In this document: piece by piece, positions 47,700 through 56,434 of the stretch
How the letters are laid out: each line of letters opens with the position of its first letter
Numbering within the stretch: the stretch's first letter is position 1
NCBI RefSeq assembly: GCF_009683175.1
Contig: NZ_WKKW01000001.1
Location: 496,001 to 560,000 of the forward strand
Direction of reading: 5' to 3'
Length of the DNA stretch: 64,000 nucleotides
From: Bifidobacterium asteroides
Lineage (GTDB): Bacteria > Actinomycetota > Actinomycetes > Actinomycetales > Bifidobacteriaceae
Notes under the pieces: generated by a model
Seen by the model: the letters and a program-made list of their open reading frames with translations, nothing else
The model's database searches: none
Told to the model about the DNA's origin: nothing
Program-made: the position numbers and the translations under genes

Positions 47700-49124
47700 T
47701 CAGGACTTGTCTGCCGGACGACGCCGGGCCAATATGGCCTCGACACCGATGGACAGGGAGTCCTCGCTGCGATCAGGTGCTTCGACCTGGGCCTGCATCT
47801 CCCGCTTGTGAAAGTCGTCGGGCTGCCCATCGGCCTTCTTCTTTTCGGGGGGACGGGCCACAGAGACCTGCCGGGTGGACTTGATCTCCAGGCTTTGGGG
47901 ACCTTCGTCTTCGCTGCTCTTGCCATCCTTGCCTGATCCCTCGCCACGGGCTGATCCCAGGGAGAAGGAGATCAGATCCTGGCCCGCCGCCATGCCGAAG
48001 GCGTCCAAGGCCGGAGAAGGACTGATGCGCTCGAGCTCATTGGTGGCATCGTCCTGGGCCTTCACCAAGGACGATGAAGCTGGGCGCTCTTTGCCAGCAG
48101 ACGCAGAGACCGATCCGGGCTGGTCTGAATGGGCAGCGGCGGATTGGGCAGGTACGGACTCCGGCGCAGTCGGCCGGGCCGCAGACTTGGAGGCAGCAGA
48201 CTTGTTCACTGACGATTTAGGCGCTGTGGGCTTGGAGGCAGTCTCTTGAGCCTTTGAAGATTTGGTGGTTGCCGGTTTGGAAGCCGTCGGCCCAGAAGCC
48301 GTTTGTTTGGCTGGGGTCCGTTCAGAGGCCTTCTTGGCGACGGACGGACTATTCGACGCATGTCCGGTCTGCGCAGCGGTCTTCTTCGTCGACTGGACGG
48401 ACCCGGCCGAACCCTTGGCCTTGCTGTTGTTGACCGTCGACTTCGCAGGCTGGGCCGAATTGTGCCGCCTGGCCTTGAGGGCTGCCTGCTGATCAGCCTT
48501 GGCCTGGGCCAGCGTTCGACGAATCTCACCCTGGTCAAGCACATCCGTGGCAGTGTCCGTGCGGCCCTCATTCTTGGTCTGCCCAGGCCTGCCGGAGGTC
48601 CTGCTCTTGGTCAGACTGGCCGCCTGCTGACGACGCTGCCGGGCACGCCGCTGGGCCAAATTGCGCTCCCAGGCCCGAGCCTGGGCTGAAGCATGCACGC
48701 CTGCCGCCAACACCACTATCACCAAGGCCAGAGGAATCAAAGTGAACCATGGGCTGTAGCCCAAGGGGAAAGAGAGCCCAGCCACCAGCAGGGTGACGAC
48801 CAAGAGGACAAGGACCAGGATGCGACGACGGCGTATGGCCGCGCGGCGCAACTGTCTGATCTGCTTGATGCGCTGGGCCTGACTGCGCCGGTTGCCATCC
48901 TGCTGCCCTTGCTGCATGACCAACCCTTTCACCGTCCTCGACTGCCTGTCGCAGAACCTCATGCCGTCTTCCCGCCCGACCATGTGCAGGGAGGTGGAAA
49001 GCCTGTCCTGGCGATGCTCCGAGGCCCGCTTCATACCCTTGACAGTGCGAAACGGCAGCCAACCCAGCACCAGAATCACCGCAATCACCAAAACCACGAT
49101 GCTGCTGAGTGATTCATAAACCAT
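47700..49124 (-). CDS. Membrane protein with long K/A/S/T-rich tail, unknown function
   Basis: I do not recognise a family. The 474-aa protein has an N-terminal membrane helix (SSIVVLVIAVILVLGWLPF), a basic cytoplasmic stretch with RRAAIRRRR, then two adjacent helices (LVLVLLVVTLLVAGLSF and WFTLIPLALVIVVLAAGV). From about residue 165 to 370 it is low-complexity, dominated by A, K, S, T and P with repeats of the type KPTAPKSS. The end is charged. It may be a membrane-anchored scaffold. It is monocistronic and lacks a clear ribosome-binding site. Confidence 0.7.
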   Translation of the reverse strand: MVYESLSSIVVLVIAVILVLGWLPFRTVKGMKRASEHRQDRLSTSLHMVGREDGMRFCDRQSRTVKGLVMQQGQQDGNRRSQAQRIKQIRQLRRAAIRRRRILVLVLLVVTLLVAGLSFPLGYSPWFTLIPLALVIVVLAAGVHASAQARAWERNLAQRRARQRRQQAASLTKSRTSGRPGQTKNEGRTDTATDVLDQGEIRRTLAQAKADQQAALKARRHNSAQPAKSTVNNSKAKGSAGSVQSTKKTAAQTGHASNSPSVAKKASERTPAKQTASGPTASKPATTKSSKAQETASKPTAPKSSVNKSAASKSAARPTAPESVPAQSAAAHSDQPGSVSASAGKERPASSSLVKAQDDATNELERISPSPALDAFGMAAGQDLISFSLGSARGEGSGKDGKSSEDEGPQSLEIKSTRQVSVARPPEKKKADGQPDDFHKREMQAQVEAPDRSEDSLSIGVEAILARRRPADKS

Positions 49125-49200
49125 AGGTACTACGTTAGTTGACGGTATGCCCCAAGCGGCAAGTCAAACCCAGCGTGTCGACCATATCCGCCCCAGAGGT

Positions 49201-49854
49201 TCATAGACGATCCAGCAGATCGGGATCGAATCGGTCGCTGATCCAGGCAAAGGTCAGGTGGTCCCTCCACTGTCCGTTTACATACATGTAGCTGCGGCGC
49301 AGTCCCTCCGGCTCCATGCCCAGCTTTTGGACTACACGCAGGGAACGCTGGTTTTCAGGCAGAATCGCCACCTCCAGACGGTGTAGATGAGGCCCCTTCC
49401 TGTCCCTGAAGGCCCAATTCGCCAACATCGCCAAGGCCAGGGGCGCGAATCCGTGACCAATCCAATCCTGGTCCACCCAGTAGCCCGCTACCCCCGTGCG
49501 CATGGACCCGTATCGGATGGCGCCCAGGGAGATCTGCCCTACGATGCTCTGATGAAACTCCATCAGGAAGACCGCCGAAGTGCCCTCCTGCCGGGCACGC
49601 TCCAGCTCCTGCATCCACTGGGCATAGGTCATGCCAGGTCCATGGCGGGGGTCCCCTGATTCCCATGGCGCCAGCCAATCGCGGTTCCTCCAACGAACCG
49701 CATTCCAGGCTGCCTGGTCACCCTCGCAAATGGGCCTGAGCAGGAAGTCCCCATGGCCTGGGGGCGGAGTCAGACGATCAGGCAGATCCAGTGCATGGGC
49801 CGAGCGGGCACGGGAACCCTGCCAGACCTGGCGGAAGGTATGCAGAACCGACAT
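49201..49854 (-). CDS. GNAT acetyltransferase (RimJ/RimL-like)
   Basis: A 217-aa acetyl-CoA-dependent N-acetyltransferase. It shows the RimJ-type start DFLLRPICEGDQAAWNAVRW, a central VGQISLGAIRYGSM strand, and the C-terminal region LEVAILPENQRSLRVVQKLG with MEPEGLRRSYMYVNGQWRDH. These are typical of enzymes acetylating ribosomal protein N-termini or small molecules. The substrate is unknown. It is divergent from the folate gene. Confidence 0.9.
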   Translation of the reverse strand: MSVLHTFRQVWQGSRARSAHALDLPDRLTPPPGHGDFLLRPICEGDQAAWNAVRWRNRDWLAPWESGDPRHGPGMTYAQWMQELERARQEGTSAVFLMEFHQSIVGQISLGAIRYGSMRTGVAGYWVDQDWIGHGFAPLALAMLANWAFRDRKGPHLHRLEVAILPENQRSLRVVQKLGMEPEGLRRSYMYVNGQWRDHLTFAWISDRFDPDLLDRL

Positions 49855-49933
49855 AACCCCATATTCTCACCGGAAGGCAACCGAGGCAGGCATGCGTCCA
49901 CTGGGGAAAGCCCCTGCTGGTAGAACTGAGGAC

Positions 49934-50611
49934 ATGAACGAACAGGGACGCATCAATAAGGACAAGCAGAATCGGCGTGACCGGCTACTTGAAGTCCGGC
50001 GGCACATCGACCGGGCTCAATGCCTGGAAGCAGGCCGCAAGCTGGCCGATCTGCTGGCCAGTCAGGTGCTTGCCAGATTCAAAGGCTCCCGAGGCCGCCA
50101 GAGCCTGATCGTGGCTGCCTTTTCCTCCATTCGAGGGGAGATAGCCATGGACCCCAGCCTGGACCTTCTGCTGGGCCGGGGTTACCAGGTGCTTATCCCT
50201 ATGCTTGGCACGGGCATCCAAGTAGGTTGGGGACGCCTGCAATCAAAGCAGGATCTGGATGGCATGAAGCGGATTCCCGGCTGGCGGCCGAACGAGCCCG
50301 ATATGTCGGCCCTGCCAGCACAGGCCTTGAATCAGGCCGACCTGATTCTGGTGCCCGCACTGGCCATCGACCACGCCGGCATTCGTCTGGGTCGGGGCGG
50401 CGGCTGGTATGACCGAGCTCTGGACCTGCGCGCCGAACAGGCTCCAGTGGTGGGCATCTGCTGGCCTGGCGAATTCGTGGAAGACCCTCTGCCCCATCTG
50501 GACCACGATCTTCCTGTGGATGCCGTCCTGACGCCCGAAGGTTTCACGCCCACAGCCGCAGGTCTGTCACGAAGGCCCGGAGCGGACCATAATGGTGATG
50601 AACAAGACTGA
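49934..50611 (+). CDS. 5-Formyltetrahydrofolate cyclo-ligase
   Basis: A 225-aa enzyme that converts 5-formyl-THF to 5,10-methenyl-THF using ATP. The ATG at 49934 is preferred, with GAGG 5 nt upstream; the long frame upstream is antisense to the GNAT gene. The diagnostic C-terminal motif IRLGRGGGWYDRALD and the preceding LILVPALAIDHAG are intact. It is followed by fmdB and the SAF gene in the same direction, an order common in actinobacteria. Confidence 0.93.
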   Translation: MNEQGRINKDKQNRRDRLLEVRRHIDRAQCLEAGRKLADLLASQVLARFKGSRGRQSLIVAAFSSIRGEIAMDPSLDLLLGRGYQVLIPMLGTGIQVGWGRLQSKQDLDGMKRIPGWRPNEPDMSALPAQALNQADLILVPALAIDHAGIRLGRGGGWYDRALDLRAEQAPVVGICWPGEFVEDPLPHLDHDLPVDAVLTPEGFTPTAAGLSRRPGADHNGDEQD

Positions 50612-50712
50612 CGAGAGGCCCGGTGCCGATTCTTCTGGTCGAAGCCACCACTAGGATATTGGGTGTTGAACCAATCGTCGCGCGAACCGACCATCAGCGG
50701 AGGGAAAGAACG

Positions 50713-50925
50713 GTGCCCACCTATCACTATCGTTGCAAGAACTGCGGATACGACTTTACCAAGGAGCAGTCTTTCAACGACGAGCCCATCACCATCTGCC
50801 CCAAGTGCGGGCAGCAGCAGGTCCGCAAGGTCTTCTCCGCAGTGCCCATCGAGTTCAAGGGCCATGGTTTCTACCGGACCGACGGGGCCTCATCCTCATC
50901 TTCAAGCTCCACAAGCAGCAAGTAA
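50713..50925 (+). CDS. FmdB-type zinc-ribbon protein
   Basis: A 70-aa protein starting at GTG 50713 (MPTYHYRCKNCGYDFTKEQS after initiator reading), with GGAGGGAAAG upstream. Two CxxC pairs (CKNC, CPKC) form a zinc ribbon of the FmdB/CxxC family. A serine-rich tail follows. FmdB was linked to regulation of amidase genes, but the general role is unknown. It sits between the folate ligase and the SAF gene. Confidence 0.9.
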   Translation: MPTYHYRCKNCGYDFTKEQSFNDEPITICPKCGQQQVRKVFSAVPIEFKGHGFYRTDGASSSSSSSTSSK

Positions 50926-51001
50926 GCAGACCGGAGGGCACATTCGACCACATCGGCCATGCAGACCCATATGCCTGCCAAAATCCTGACAGGCTGGGGG
51001 C

Positions 51002-52789
51002 ATGGTCGATTTTTCCGTCTTCACCAATAAGAACAGGCCTTCAGCTACCACCGGTTCCCTGACCCGACGACGGCGGCTTTTTAAGCTGCGACGTGCGGGA
51101 GCCGCCCTGGCATTGGGGCTGGCGGTCTTCTGCACCTTGCAGATTCTGGTCCAGGCCCAGGGCCGCCTGTCTGTACTGGTCGCCTCGCGGCCTATTGCGC
51201 GCGGATCAGCTATCGAGCCTGGCATGGTTGAAACGCGTATCCTGCATGGCAGGGGACGGCTGCCCGGCCTGATTTCTACATTTGGGCAAGTACGTGGGCG
51301 GCGGCTGATGATCAGCCTCCACACAGGGCAACCGCTGACCACGGCCATGATCAGCAGCAGACCGGCACAGCCACCCGGGACCACCCCGGTGACCGTCCGT
51401 CTGGCCGACGATCCAGGAGACCTGCAGGCTGGCGACAAGGTGAATTTGCTGGCCTCGGGAGACTGCCCAGCCAGTGCCGGCGCGCATTCCGCACATCAGA
51501 ATCCTCTGCCACCCTCCTCAGCGCGAGACCGGCCTGGCGCTAACAGGGAACCTGAGTTTTCCCATGTCCAGCAAGTCAAGGGCGGGCAGACACCGACTCC
51601 CGAGCAGACCCCAGGCGGTGGACACTGCATGATAGCCGAGCAGGCACTGGCTCTGCAGCCGGCACAGACCATCGCCAGGGATCGATCAGATCTGGAAGGA
51701 CGGGAGGGCAACCAGGTCCGGCAAGCGTCCCAGGCGGTCTTCGCCCTTGATGCCAGTCAGGCTCTGCTCTTGCTATCGCTGGATCCATCTACACCTGTCA
51801 TTGCCATCCGCCCCGACAGAACTTCTGCACCGACACCCTCCATTCATGTCGGAAAACCGAAACCATCCTGGGCCCGCGATAATGGAGGAAGAAGCAGGCA
51901 TAGGTGCTCTATGCCTCACATCAGCTACGGAAGGATGCAGGATGGCCTCGATCAATCAGGTGGCGGCCAAGGATACCGCCGAAGCAGTCCACAAAATCTC
52001 GCAGATCAGCAACAAGGGCGTGCTGGGCGAGTTCAAGCAGTTCATCTCGCGCGGATCCATGGTGGATATGGCCGTGGGCGTGGTTATGGGTTCGGCGGTG
52101 ACCAGCGTGGTCAACGCCATCGTCAACAATCTGATCAGCCCCCTGATTGCCATGATCTTCGGCAAACCGGACCTCTCAGGACTCCTGACCATCACCTACC
52201 GGAACGCCACCATCTCCTTCGGCGCCATTCTGACAGCCCTGCTCAATTTCCTCTTGATCGCCATCGCCGTATACTTCTGCATCATCATGCCCATCAACAA
52301 GCTGCGGCAGCTGAGCCGGGCGGCCTCAGGCATCAAGGACCAGCCCAACGCTCCCAGCCCCCAGGACCAGAGCCTGCAGCTGTTGCGCCAGATTGCGAAC
52401 GACATCCACCAATCGACAAATGCAGACAGTCAGCAGGCTGGAACCGGACTGCCCAGGAACCAGGATTAGGACCGACAGTCAGTCGCCGCGCTCATTGGGG
52501 AAGAGCCCCCAGTGAGGCGGCAGCTCGCCCAGAATCCGCCGGTCATCCCCGTCAAGACGATCCTGCGCACATACCCGGTCCTGGGGGTCCTCCTCGGTGC
52601 CATCAACATCGAACCGTTCCTTGCCTGGACGAACCACCCGCCGATGGCGACGCCGTCGCGGAGCTGAAGGCTCACCGGTCTGGTTCCCCCGGTCTAGCTG
52701 ATCGTCCTCCATCAACGCGCCTGCTGGTAGATATCGGCAAGACGGGCAACGATCCTGTCGGCTTCCTTGTCGGGGTTGACAAAGGCTGA
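51002..52789 (+). CDS. SAF-domain, CpaB/FlgA-like membrane-anchored protein; 3' end unresolved
   Basis: The first 275 or so residues look like a real protein: a basic N-terminus, one membrane helix (about residues 31-52), a SAF domain (SVLVASRPIARGSAIEPGMV and later LADDPGDLQAGDKVNLLASG) and a final strand near TPVIAIRPD. Such proteins resemble CpaB, the Flp pilus assembly protein, and pair with fmdB and mscL in actinobacteria. The frame then fails to stop and runs through all of mscL in another frame to 52787. The real end is probably near 51830-51940; a lost stop or a frameshift is likely. Confidence 0.5.
   Translation: MVDFSVFTNKNRPSATTGSLTRRRRLFKLRRAGAALALGLAVFCTLQILVQAQGRLSVLVASRPIARGSAIEPGMVETRILHGRGRLPGLISTFGQVRGRRLMISLHTGQPLTTAMISSRPAQPPGTTPVTVRLADDPGDLQAGDKVNLLASGDCPASAGAHSAHQNPLPPSSARDRPGANREPEFSHVQQVKGGQTPTPEQTPGGGHCMIAEQALALQPAQTIARDRSDLEGREGNQVRQASQAVFALDASQALLLLSLDPSTPVIAIRPDRTSAPTPSIHVGKPKPSWARDNGGRSRHRCSMPHISYGRMQDGLDQSGGGQGYRRSSPQNLADQQQGRAGRVQAVHLARIHGGYGRGRGYGFGGDQRGQRHRQQSDQPPDCHDLRQTGPLRTPDHHLPERHHLLRRHSDSPAQFPLDRHRRILLHHHAHQQAAAAEPGGLRHQGPAQRSQPPGPEPAAVAPDCERHPPIDKCRQSAGWNRTAQEPGLGPTVSRRAHWGRAPSEAAARPESAGHPRQDDPAHIPGPGGPPRCHQHRTVPCLDEPPADGDAVAELKAHRSGSPGLADRPPSTRLLVDIGKTGNDPVGFLVGVDKG
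51942..52469 (+). CDS. mscL: Large-conductance mechanosensitive channel
   Basis: A 175-aa membrane channel that opens under osmotic downshock. The ATG at 51942 is preceded by AGGATGCAGG. The N-terminal helix and first membrane segment GEFKQFISRGSMVDMAVGVV-type sequence is the MscL signature, followed by the second segment ILTALLNFLLIAIAVYFCII and a cytoplasmic helical bundle. A 20-residue pre-sequence precedes the usual start. Confidence 0.93.
   Translation: MASINQVAAKDTAEAVHKISQISNKGVLGEFKQFISRGSMVDMAVGVVMGSAVTSVVNAIVNNLISPLIAMIFGKPDLSGLLTITYRNATISFGAILTALLNFLLIAIAVYFCIIMPINKLRQLSRAASGIKDQPNAPSPQDQSLQLLRQIANDIHQSTNADSQQAGTGLPRNQD
52479..52715 (-). CDS. Small acidic/basic hypothetical protein
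   Basis: The 78-aa protein has R-rich (APRRRRHRRVV) and D-rich stretches and ends with DRRILGELPPHWGLFPNERG. I do not recognise it. Its ATG overlaps the stop of the large helicase-like gene by 4 nt, so it is probably the last gene of that unit. Convergent with mscL, 9 bp away. Confidence 0.6.
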   Translation of the reverse strand: MMEDDQLDRGNQTGEPSAPRRRRHRRVVRPGKERFDVDGTEEDPQDRVCAQDRLDGDDRRILGELPPHWGLFPNERGD

Positions 52790-55700
52790 AACGCTCCAGA
52801 CGGTCATGACCGACCAGCCAAGATACTGCAAATTCTCGGTGGTGAACCGGTGACGCTCCCGAGTGGACTGGGTGTGCATGAACTCTGCATCGTCGGTCAA
52901 CACGGCCAAGGCATAGGGCTTGTTCTTGAGTCCCACCACCAGCGGAATTCGGGGGGCCAGGTCGTACCCGTAATCCAGGGCCACATCCAGCCCCCGGGTC
53001 CGCAGCCGCTGGGCCAGATCCCTGAAGAGCACATTGGTGGACTGTTCGGCTTGTTCGGGCCGGGCGGGTTCAGCGTCGGGATGCTCAATCCAGGTCAAAA
53101 GATCCTTGAGCAAACGCGGCCCGGGCTGGTGAATGCGGTCGTCCTCCAGATCATCAGCGGAAAACGCCGCGACGATATCCAGATTCCGATCCGGCAGGAC
53201 CAGAGCATCCAGCAACATGCCCTTGCCCCCTTCGCCTTCCAGATCGCCGAACTGCTGCAGAAGACGGCCGTGGGTGGTCTTGGCAAAACCCAGAGTAAGG
53301 ATCACGTCCGTGGCCCTGGCTCCGCAGACCTCGTCAATGCCAACGATGCGTACATGCCGCAGGAACTTGGCGAAAGCCCTGTCCTTGGCCGCTGCCGACT
53401 TGAGTTCGGCGCCCAGCCTGGAGCGGTGGGTTGCCGACAGGGTGACCACAGTCAGCAGATAGCTGTTCGGCACCAGGGAGAAGGATCCGGCCTTGCGTCG
53501 GAGCATGTCGACAACGGCGGCCACCTCTTGTTGGCTGGACTCGACCAGCCCAGTGGCCATGACAGGGACCCCAGCGCCCTCCACCCTGGTCAGAGTTACC
53601 CTGCCAGGCTCCCGGCAATCGGGCACAGGCGCCGACAGATCCCCATATCCATGATCTTTCAGGAAGGTGTCCAGCCGAATTGAACGGCGCGAGGGACGGG
53701 CTTTGACAGTGACCGGGACCAGTTGGTCGACCAGCTGCAAGAGGCCATCCGAGGTGATGGTAGGCCGGTGGGCGATGACGGCCACCTGCCGGGCACGAGC
53801 CAGCACAGTCAGCACCTGGATGGAAGGCATATGGGCTCCGGCATCGATGATGACCGTGTCGGCCAGCTGTGTCGGATTGGTCCTGGTCGCCAGCGTGGCC
53901 GGAGTTGCGATGATGATGGGTTTGGCCGCCGACAGGATGCCGGGGTGGGCCTGCTGGAAGACCGCAAGGGAGGCACCAGGGTTGCCGGCCAGCATGGTGT
54001 GCAGCTGATTGGCCTCCTGGGTGCGGGAGAAGAGCAGCTCGGACAGGCGCTTTTCGCTCTCCTGGGCAACCATGGGCCCTACGCTGGCCACGTGCTGGGC
54101 ATCGACCTGGCTGAAGCGGTCGGCTGCGTTGGACAGGGCGGAGCCGTCCTGGTTGGAGATGATCTGCGAGGAGCGCATGATGTCGTCGAAGACCGTGGTC
54201 CACCAGGCCAGCTGCAATTCAGCCCGTACCGCCTTGCCCCCGACCTGGCGGTTACGCAGGTCCTGGACCAGGTCCTGCAGCCCCGCCTTGTTGAATTCGC
54301 CTTCCAGGGCGCAGCGCTCAGGCAAGGTATCCAGGGCTGTATGGTCGTCAAAGAGGGCTTTGAGCCGCTCCTCCACCTTGTTCAAGTCCATGGTCTCAAG
54401 ATCGCCACCAGCTGGAGTCGAGGCCAGAACGGTATCCAGAGCCGTCATGTCGCGGATCAGGGATTCCTGAGTGTCGATGATGACATCCAGTTTGGGCGGC
54501 AGGACCGGCCAGCCGCCGTGGGGGACGAAGGTCCGCCATTGCTCGGCCTGCTTGGATACCACCACCAGTGACTCATGCAGATCCTCGACCTGGGCACCGG
54601 GCCTGAGCAGGCTCTTGGCCTCCTTGACCAGACGTCGACGTTCCCAGAATCCCAGATTGGTGCCATTGGCCTTGCGATCAGCCTTGGACTTGGTGGCCTC
54701 GATCATGGCAGGAAGGTCACGCTCGAAGATGGAGGGCTGGAAGACATCCAGAACCCGGCGCAGATTCTTGAGGACCACCACCTGCCGTCCCCAATCCTTG
54801 ACGGTGGCCGGCACGGGGAATCCGCAGGTCTCCACAGTTGATTTGACCTGTTCGCGGGTGTCCGGCAGAAGCCGTTGCAGGAGACGAACCACGCGGGAGT
54901 AAGCGTCCACAGCCTCGTTTTCGTTGACCAGGGTGGCACCGAACCAAGGCGTGTCCTGGGGACCGATGACGAATTCACCCAGCTCGGCAGCCCTCTCCAG
55001 CTTGTCTGCCCAGGCATCCAGCTCAGGCTGCAGGTTGTGGGCTGTGGCCGCGCCCAGACGAACACGGGTGGCAGGGTGCGTAGGCATATTGGCGATGTTG
55101 GCCAGATTCTGAATGGTCTGGTAGGCCGAAACCCCCCAGCTGGAATCGACCCCATGCAGATCACCCAAATAGCGGGTCAAGCGGGAGCGGACACCCACAA
55201 GCTCGTCAGCCACCTGATCGAAGTGTTCGCTGGCCTTGCCGGGTTTGAACCCCACTGCATCGATCAGCCGCTGATCCAGGACCCGGCCAAGCTGATCGTC
55301 GGTCAGGTCAAGAGCCATGTCCGCCATCCCGGCGGCATCCAGACGATGCTGGAAGCGTCGCTTCTCCTCCACCACACAGGGCACATAGAGCACGGTTCTT
55401 CCAGCGGTGACGCAGCGCGAGGCGATAGCCAGAGCATCGTCGGCGCTGTGGCGGCCGGTCTGTTCATCGACAAACACGCTGTGCCCAGTCGCCACCAGCT
55501 GGGCGGCATAGCGGACCCGGTTGTCCACATCTCCGGCCTCGAACTCGCTGTGAGGGTCAGCATCAAAGGGGCTGTAATCGGGCACAGGCCCGCCCTTGAG
55601 CCGCTCGGAGGCAGCCTGGTCGCCAGCCAAGGCATCCAGCAGATCGTTGCCCGTGGACCCGGCGGTCATCCGGTCCAGAATCCGAAGGCTCTCGCCCAGC

Positions 55701-56434
55701 AGCTGGGCCGATGGCTCAATGAAGCATCCCAGAACGATTTTCCGTTCGATGGTGAAGTCGCTGATATGCGGCGTGATCAGGGCCGTCATGTCCTTGAACA
55801 GGGATGAAGTTTCGGGGGTGCCGCCCTGATAATGGGAGGCGGAAAACAGACGATCCGGATCCAGGGTGATGCCCCGCTCACGCATGGCCGAGATCAAGGC
55901 AGGATTAAGGTCCACCTTGCCTGTGAATCTGATGGATGCCCTGGATGCTCCCTGCGTGCTCTCGTCGATGCGCACAGGATAGAGCAGCACGGGCATGTCG
56001 CGCCCCTGCCAGGCAGCCACCCCCACCACCATGGAAAGCTGGGCGAAACCACTGGCGCGCTCCTTGGCGGCCTGATCGTCCAGAACCCGCTCCATGCGTC
56101 GGTGGGCCGCACGCAGCATGCCGCGGTCTCGGAAGAGCGCATCCAGATGAACCTGGCCACTGGCGAAGAGCTGGGCGATGCCTGAAGGATGCGCATGCGT
56201 CAGGTCCATCTGCGCTGCCAGCTGCGACACATTCTCCAAGGGGGTCAGGCCCACCTGGTTCTGGTAATCCTGGCGCCATCCCCGGATTCGCTCCAGTGGA
56301 GTCAACGGGGCCTTGACCTCTTCTGCCGCGCGGTCGGAGGAGGAGCCGGCCGTTGATGCCTGTGCATCTTCAGCCCGTTTGTCCTCTTCCGATTCCCCGG
56401 TGCTCATTACCGTCTCGCTCATCCGTCCACTCAC
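52712..56434 (-). CDS. Large SF1-helicase-like protein with degenerate ATPase motifs and Vsr/MTES-like nuclease tail
   Basis: A 1240-aa protein. The region at about 310-370 aligns by pattern with the Walker A start of DUF4011-type superfamily-1 helicases (usual GPPGTGKS). Here it reads VDEQTGRHSADDALAIASRC, with no GKT/S. Near residue 860 the Walker B position reads VIIDAGAHMP instead of VIFDEASQMP. The last 100 or so residues match the MTES_1575/Vsr-like endonuclease fold (AEFMHTQSTRERHRFT and NLQYLGWSVMTVWS), but the acidic catalytic part is altered. It may be a non-catalytic scaffold or defence-derived protein. It overlaps the FHA gene by 4 nt. Confidence 0.7.
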   Translation of the reverse strand: MSGRMSETVMSTGESEEDKRAEDAQASTAGSSSDRAAEEVKAPLTPLERIRGWRQDYQNQVGLTPLENVSQLAAQMDLTHAHPSGIAQLFASGQVHLDALFRDRGMLRAAHRRMERVLDDQAAKERASGFAQLSMVVGVAAWQGRDMPVLLYPVRIDESTQGASRASIRFTGKVDLNPALISAMRERGITLDPDRLFSASHYQGGTPETSSLFKDMTALITPHISDFTIERKIVLGCFIEPSAQLLGESLRILDRMTAGSTGNDLLDALAGDQAASERLKGGPVPDYSPFDADPHSEFEAGDVDNRVRYAAQLVATGHSVFVDEQTGRHSADDALAIASRCVTAGRTVLYVPCVVEEKRRFQHRLDAAGMADMALDLTDDQLGRVLDQRLIDAVGFKPGKASEHFDQVADELVGVRSRLTRYLGDLHGVDSSWGVSAYQTIQNLANIANMPTHPATRVRLGAATAHNLQPELDAWADKLERAAELGEFVIGPQDTPWFGATLVNENEAVDAYSRVVRLLQRLLPDTREQVKSTVETCGFPVPATVKDWGRQVVVLKNLRRVLDVFQPSIFERDLPAMIEATKSKADRKANGTNLGFWERRRLVKEAKSLLRPGAQVEDLHESLVVVSKQAEQWRTFVPHGGWPVLPPKLDVIIDTQESLIRDMTALDTVLASTPAGGDLETMDLNKVEERLKALFDDHTALDTLPERCALEGEFNKAGLQDLVQDLRNRQVGGKAVRAELQLAWWTTVFDDIMRSSQIISNQDGSALSNAADRFSQVDAQHVASVGPMVAQESEKRLSELLFSRTQEANQLHTMLAGNPGASLAVFQQAHPGILSAAKPIIIATPATLATRTNPTQLADTVIIDAGAHMPSIQVLTVLARARQVAVIAHRPTITSDGLLQLVDQLVPVTVKARPSRRSIRLDTFLKDHGYGDLSAPVPDCREPGRVTLTRVEGAGVPVMATGLVESSQQEVAAVVDMLRRKAGSFSLVPNSYLLTVVTLSATHRSRLGAELKSAAAKDRAFAKFLRHVRIVGIDEVCGARATDVILTLGFAKTTHGRLLQQFGDLEGEGGKGMLLDALVLPDRNLDIVAAFSADDLEDDRIHQPGPRLLKDLLTWIEHPDAEPARPEQAEQSTNVLFRDLAQRLRTRGLDVALDYGYDLAPRIPLVVGLKNKPYALAVLTDDAEFMHTQSTRERHRFTTENLQYLGWSVMTVWSVSAFVNPDKEADRIVARLADIYQQAR

